DNA of 64,000 nucleotides from Streptomyces sp. cf386 (GTDB lineage Bacteria > Actinomycetota > Actinomycetes > Streptomycetales > Streptomycetaceae): positions 124,001-188,000 of the forward strand of contig NZ_FNHV01000006.1 of assembly GCF_900103585.1 (NCBI RefSeq). Reading direction: 5' to 3'. Of the stretch, positions 60,036 through 64,000 are shown in pieces. How positions within the stretch are numbered: the first letter of the stretch is position 1; every line of letters starts with the position of its first letter. Position numbers and translations under genes: made by a program. A model generated the notes under the pieces. That model did not search any database. It was not told the origin of the DNA and saw only the letters and a list, made by a program, of their open reading frames with translations.

Positions 60036-61138
60036 GCGACGGCCCGGCTCCGCGGAGAGGCCCCGGGGAGCCCTGGGGCGGCGTACGTCCGTTCTCGATC
60101 AAGACCAAGCTGGGCGCGCTGGTCGTCATCGCGGTGCTGATCACCACCGGGCTGTCGGTGAACGCGGTGCGGTACCAGACAGAGCTGCGCTTCATCATGG
60201 TCTTCTCGATGATCGCCACCCTGCTGGTCACCCAGTTCGTGGCCCACTCGCTGACGGCCCCGCTGGACGAGATGAACACGGTGGCCCGGTCCATCTCGCA
60301 GGGCGACTACACGCGCCGGGTGAAGGAGAACCGCCGGGACGAGCTGGGCGACCTGGCCGAGACGATCAACCTGATGGCCGACGAGCTGGAGGCCCAGGAC
60401 CAGCAGCGCAAGGAGCTGGTGGCGAACGTCTCACACGAGCTGCGCACCCCGATCGCGGGACTGCGAGCCGTCCTGGAGAACGTGGTCGACGGCATCGCCG
60501 AGGCCGACCCCGAGACGATGCGCACGGCGCTGAAACAGACCGAGCGCCTCGGCCGGCTCGTGGAGACCCTGCTGGACCTGTCCCGCCTGGACAGCGGCGT
60601 CGTACCGCTGCGCCTGCGGCGCTTCGAGGTGTGGCCGTACCTGTCCGGCGTGCTGAAGGAAGCCAACATGGTCGCCTCCGCGCGCAGGGGCATGGCGTCG
60701 GGCTCCGGCAGCCACACCCGTACCGACGTCCATCTGCACCTCGACGTGTCCCCGCCGGAGCTGACCGCGCACGCCGATCCCGAGCGCCTCCACCAGGTCG
60801 TCGCCAACCTCATCGACAACGCGATCAAGCACAGCCCGCCGCACGGCCGTGTGACGGTCAAGGCGCGGCGCGGGGCGTATCCGGAGTCGCTGGAGCTGGA
60901 GGTCCTGGACGAGGGTCCGGGCATCCCGAAGTCGGAGTGGCACAAGGTCTTCGAGCGCTTCAACCGGGGCGCCGTCCGCCGTCCGCACGGCCCGGGCAGC
61001 GACGGCGGTACGGGGCTGGGGCTGGCGATCGCGCGCTGGGCCGTCGATCTGCACGGGGGTCACATCGGCGTGGCCGAATCCGATCGAGGTTGCCGGATTC
61101 TTGTCACACTTCCCGGGCAGCCATCTGTGCCAAGTTGA
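60032..61138 (+). CDS. Sensor histidine kinase partner of the OmpR-type regulator
   Basis: The 368-residue protein has two membrane helices close together (~27-48 and ~55-72) with almost no extracellular loop. A HAMP linker follows, then an H-box LVANVSHELRTPIAGL with the phospho-His, N-box VVANLIDNAIKHSPP, VLDEGPGIP and GTGLGLAIARWAV. The lack of a sensor loop suggests it senses within the membrane or through a partner. The ATG overlaps the regulator stop. Confidence 0.95.
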   Translation: MSDGPAPRRGPGEPWGGVRPFSIKTKLGALVVIAVLITTGLSVNAVRYQTELRFIMVFSMIATLLVTQFVAHSLTAPLDEMNTVARSISQGDYTRRVKENRRDELGDLAETINLMADELEAQDQQRKELVANVSHELRTPIAGLRAVLENVVDGIAEADPETMRTALKQTERLGRLVETLLDLSRLDSGVVPLRLRRFEVWPYLSGVLKEANMVASARRGMASGSGSHTRTDVHLHLDVSPPELTAHADPERLHQVVANLIDNAIKHSPPHGRVTVKARRGAYPESLELEVLDEGPGIPKSEWHKVFERFNRGAVRRPHGPGSDGGTGLGLAIARWAVDLHGGHIGVAESDRGCRILVTLPGQPSVPS

Positions 61139-61431
61139 CGTAAAGTTCGAAGCGGAGCCACAAGATCCATGTCCGTCCTGGCTGACGGACACGTGTGATC
61201 AGGTGTGGGCCCGCACGTTGGCCGTGCCGGGTCGCGGTCGAGGCTTCCCATCTGCGGTCTTCCGAAGCGGAACCACGCTTGTTTCCCGCCATTTCCAGGC
61301 CCGAAACACGCTTTCCGATGTGACTTACACGACGATGACCTTGCTCAGCCTCACCTTCCCGGCCATGGAGGCGTAGCCTTTATTCCCGCTGTCCATCACC
61401 TTGTGAGAAGCGGAAGAGGGCGGTTGCCGCC
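61139..61431 (+). other. Leader region of kgd, no gene assigned
   Basis: This 293-nt gap holds the kgd promoter and leader. Its base composition is less GC-rich than the flanking genes, with several T-runs, but I cannot point to one clear -35/-10 pair or a riboswitch fold. Confidence 0.45.
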
Positions 61432-64000
61432 GTGTCGCCACAGTCCCCCAGTAACTCGAGCATCTCGACCGACACCGACCAAGCGGGTAAGAACCCCGCG
61501 GCCGCGTTCGGTCCGAACGAGTGGCTCGTCGACGAGATCTATCAGCAGTACCTCCAGGACCCCAATTCGGTAGACCGAGCCTGGTGGGACTTCTTCGCCG
61601 ACTACAAGCCCGGCGTCGGCGCCGCGGCTCCGGCGGGTACTGCGGCCGCGGGGGCCGCAGGGACCACCACTCCGGCTCCGGCAGCCCCTGCTGCCCCGGC
61701 CGCCCCCTCGGTCCCGGCGCCGGCACCGGCCGCCCCGAAGCCCGCTGCCGCGGCGCCCGCCGCCGCGGCCCCGGCTCCGGCGAAGCCCGCCGCCCCCGCC
61801 CCGGCCCCGGCCGCGAAGCCCGCTCAGCCGAAGAAGGCCGAGCCCGCCGCCGCGGCCGCCGCGTCCTCGGACGGTCCCGAGCTCGTGACGCTGCGCGGCC
61901 CCGCCGCCGCGGTCGCGAAGAACATGAACGCCTCGCTCGAGGTGCCCACGGCCACGTCCGTGCGCGCGGTCCCGGTGAAGCTGCTGTTCGACAACCGCAT
62001 CGTCATCAACAACCACCTGAAGCGCGCCCGGGGCGGGAAGATCTCCTTCACGCACCTGATCGGCTACGCGATGGTGCAGGCCATCAAGGCCATGCCGTCG
62101 ATGAACTACTCCTTCGTGGAGAAGGACGGCAAGCCGACCCTGGTCAAGCCGGACCACGTCAACTTCGGCCTCGCCATCGACCTGGTGAAGCCCAACGGCG
62201 ACCGCCAGCTGGTCGTCGCGGGCATCAAGAAGGCCGAGACGCTGAACTTCTTCGAGTTCTGGCAGGCCTACGAGGACATCGTCCGCCGCGCCCGTGACGG
62301 CAAGCTGACGATGGACGACTTCACCGGCGTGACGGTCTCCCTGACCAACCCCGGTGGCCTCGGCACCGTCCACTCGGTCCCGCGCCTCATGCCCGGCCAG
62401 TCGGTCATCATGGGCGTCGGCTCCATGGACTACCCGGCCGAGTTCCAGGGCACCAGCCAGGACACCCTCAACAAGCTCGGCATCTCGAAGGTCATGACGC
62501 TCACGTCGACCTACGACCACCGGGTCATCCAGGGCGCCGCCTCCGGCGAGTTCCTGCGGATCGTCGCGAACTTCCTCCTCGGCGAGGGCAACTTCTACGA
62601 CGAGATCTTCGAGGCGCTGCGCATCCCCTACGAGCCGGTCCGCTGGCTCAAGGACATCGACGCGTCGCACGACGACGACGTCACGAAGGCCGCGCGCGTC
62701 TTCGAGCTGATCCACTCCTACCGGGTCCGCGGCCACGTCATGGCCGACACCGACCCGCTGGAGTACCGCCAGCGCAAGCACCCCGACCTGGACATCACCG
62801 AGCACGGCCTCACCCTGTGGGACCTGGAGCGCGAGTTCGCGGTCGGCGGCTTCTCCGGCAAGTCCCTGATGAAGCTGCGCGACATCCTCGGCGTGCTGCG
62901 CGACTCGTACTGCCGCACCACCGGCGTCGAGTTCATGCACATCCAGGACCCCAAGCAGCGCAGGTGGATCCAGGACCGCATCGAGCGCGGGCACACCAAG
63001 CCCGAGCGCGAGGAGCAGCTGCGCATCCTGCGCCGGCTGAACGCGGCGGAGGCCTTCGAGACCTTCCTCCAGACGAAGTACGTCGGCCAGAAGCGCTTCT
63101 CGCTGGAGGGCGGCGAGTCCGTCATCCCGCTGCTCGACGCGGTGCTGGACTCGGCCGCCGAGTCCCGCTTGGACGAGGTCGTCATCGGCATGGCCCACCG
63201 CGGCCGCCTGAACGTCCTCGCCAACATCGTCGGCAAGTCGTACGCCCAGATCTTCCGTGAGTTCGAGGGCAACCTCGACCCGAAGTCGATGCACGGCTCC
63301 GGCGACGTGAAGTACCACCTGGGCGCCGAGGGCACCTTCACCGGCCTGGACGGCGAGCAGATCAAGGTCTCGCTGGCCGCCAACCCGTCCCACCTGGAGA
63401 CGGTCGACCCGGTCATCGAGGGCATCGCCCGTGCCAAGCAGGACATCATCAACAAGGGCGGCACGGACTTCACGGTCCTGCCGGTGGCCCTCCACGGCGA
63501 CGCGGCCTTCGCGGGCCAGGGCGTGGTGGCCGAGACCCTGAACATGTCGCAGCTGCGCGGCTACCGCACGGGCGGCACGGTCCACATCGTCATCAACAAC
63601 CAGGTCGGCTTCACGGCCGCCCCGGAGTCGTCCCGCTCGTCGATGTACGCGACGGACGTGGCGAGGATGATCGAGGCCCCGATCTTCCACGTGAACGGCG
63701 ACGACCCGGAGGCGGTCGTCCGCGTCGCGCGCCTGGCCTTCGAGTTCCGCCAGGCGTTCAACAAGGACGTGGTGATCGACCTCATCTGCTACCGCCGCCG
63801 CGGTCACAACGAGTCGGACAACCCGGCCTTCACCCAGCCGCTGATGTACGACCTGATCGACAAGAAGCGCTCGGTGCGCAAGCTCTACACCGAGTCCCTC
63901 ATCGGTCGCGGCGACATCACCCTGGAAGAGGCCGAGCAGGCGCTGCAGGACTACCAGGGCCAGCTGGAGAAGGTCTTCACGGAGGTCCGCGAGGCCGTCT
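61432..64000 (+). CDS. kgd: Multifunctional 2-oxoglutarate decarboxylase/dehydrogenase E1 with fused E2 domain (cut by window edge)
   Basis: The reading frame runs 856 codons from GTG 61432 to the right edge. An N-terminal OdhA segment (FGPNEWLVDEIYQQYL) and an Ala/Pro-rich linker lead to an E2 succinyltransferase domain (VKLLFDNRIVINNHLKRARGGK, catalytic His in TYDHRVIQG). Then come E1 parts with HRGRLNVLANI, GDVKYHLG, GDAAFAGQG and NNQVGFT (the thiamine-diphosphate site). The E2 part lacks a lipoyl domain, as in actinobacterial OdhA/KGD. It converts 2-oxoglutarate in the TCA cycle. Confidence 0.97.
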   Translation, partial: MSPQSPSNSSISTDTDQAGKNPAAAFGPNEWLVDEIYQQYLQDPNSVDRAWWDFFADYKPGVGAAAPAGTAAAGAAGTTTPAPAAPAAPAAPSVPAPAPAAPKPAAAAPAAAAPAPAKPAAPAPAPAAKPAQPKKAEPAAAAAASSDGPELVTLRGPAAAVAKNMNASLEVPTATSVRAVPVKLLFDNRIVINNHLKRARGGKISFTHLIGYAMVQAIKAMPSMNYSFVEKDGKPTLVKPDHVNFGLAIDLVKPNGDRQLVVAGIKKAETLNFFEFWQAYEDIVRRARDGKLTMDDFTGVTVSLTNPGGLGTVHSVPRLMPGQSVIMGVGSMDYPAEFQGTSQDTLNKLGISKVMTLTSTYDHRVIQGAASGEFLRIVANFLLGEGNFYDEIFEALRIPYEPVRWLKDIDASHDDDVTKAARVFELIHSYRVRGHVMADTDPLEYRQRKHPDLDITEHGLTLWDLEREFAVGGFSGKSLMKLRDILGVLRDSYCRTTGVEFMHIQDPKQRRWIQDRIERGHTKPEREEQLRILRRLNAAEAFETFLQTKYVGQKRFSLEGGESVIPLLDAVLDSAAESRLDEVVIGMAHRGRLNVLANIVGKSYAQIFREFEGNLDPKSMHGSGDVKYHLGAEGTFTGLDGEQIKVSLAANPSHLETVDPVIEGIARAKQDIINKGGTDFTVLPVALHGDAAFAGQGVVAETLNMSQLRGYRTGGTVHIVINNQVGFTAAPESSRSSMYATDVARMIEAPIFHVNGDDPEAVVRVARLAFEFRQAFNKDVVIDLICYRRRGHNESDNPAFTQPLMYDLIDKKRSVRKLYTESLIGRGDITLEEAEQALQDYQGQLEKVFTEVREAV

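Overview
The window is high-GC actinobacterial DNA and almost certainly comes from a Streptomyces chromosome. The evidence is GTG starts throughout, ATGA/GTGA stop-start overlaps, rare TTA codons, a conservon (ATPase/roadblock/DUF742/GTPase), a DUF397/XRE/anti-sigma-like ATPase cluster, a lon gene with a HAIR (HspR) operator, Ku next to a stand-alone LigD polymerase, and the actinobacterial E2-E1 fused 2-oxoglutarate decarboxylase. The order lysA ... ku/ligD ... lon ... kgd looks like a conserved core segment of streptomycete chromosomes; this is recalled, not computed.

Layout. 0-2.7 kb: start of lysA, the ArgS-like protein NrtL, a stand-alone receiver protein and tRNA-Arg(CCG). 2.7-7.9 kb: an unrecognised membrane-anchored gene next to the tRNA, a mycothiol-dependent-type enzyme, two acetyltransferase or secreted-protein genes, two tiny membrane proteins and an MFS exporter behind a duplicated palindromic operator. 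8-10 kb: a PASTA Ser/Thr kinase. 10.2-21.2 kb: an accessory catabolic island. It encodes a flavin aromatic hydroxylase, an extradiol dioxygenase, a C-C hydrolase, two hydratase/decarboxylase-family enzymes, an ACMSD-type decarboxylase, acylating acetaldehyde dehydrogenase and 4-hydroxy-2-oxovalerate aldolase. TetR and IclR regulators sit in it, each with a visible palindrome at its promoter. The enzymes form a complete meta-cleavage route from a hydroxylated aromatic acid to pyruvate and acetyl-CoA, with decarboxylation of the aromatic acid as the likely first step.

21.2-26.9 kb: a WhiJ/AbaA-like regulatory cluster, a DUF574-type methyltransferase, a stand-alone type II thioesterase and a solitary ketosynthase with a TTA codon and an overlapping 17-codon leader. 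26.9-30.5 kb: the NHEJ pair ku/ligD, a NERD protein and a dual-specificity-type phosphatase. 30.5-37.6 kb: a lipoprotein/sensor-kinase pair, a SEDS (FtsW/RodA) protein with a TTA codon coupled to a class B PBP, and a histidine-kinase-like ATPase without an H-box.

38.3-44.5 kb: the most unusual block. A leaderless subtilase carries a C-terminal array of seven ~49-residue propeller-like repeats. Divergent from it is a 97-residue protein that looks like a free copy of the protease's own N-terminal propeptide domain. Two different diiron ferritin-fold oxidases and a TetR regulator follow. 44.5-51.2 kb: an NlpC/P60 hydrolase, then a conservon with a StyA-like flavin monooxygenase at its distal end. 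51.5-64 kb: a PP2C-like protein, MarR, GH25 muramidase, Lon, a GNAT protein, a rhomboid-like protein, a spermidine-synthase-like protein, a two-component pair, and the first ~856 codons of kgd.

Three genes contain an in-frame TTA codon and may depend on bldA tRNA: the anti-sigma-like ATPase (codon 3), the ketosynthase (codon 82) and the SEDS protein (codon 212).
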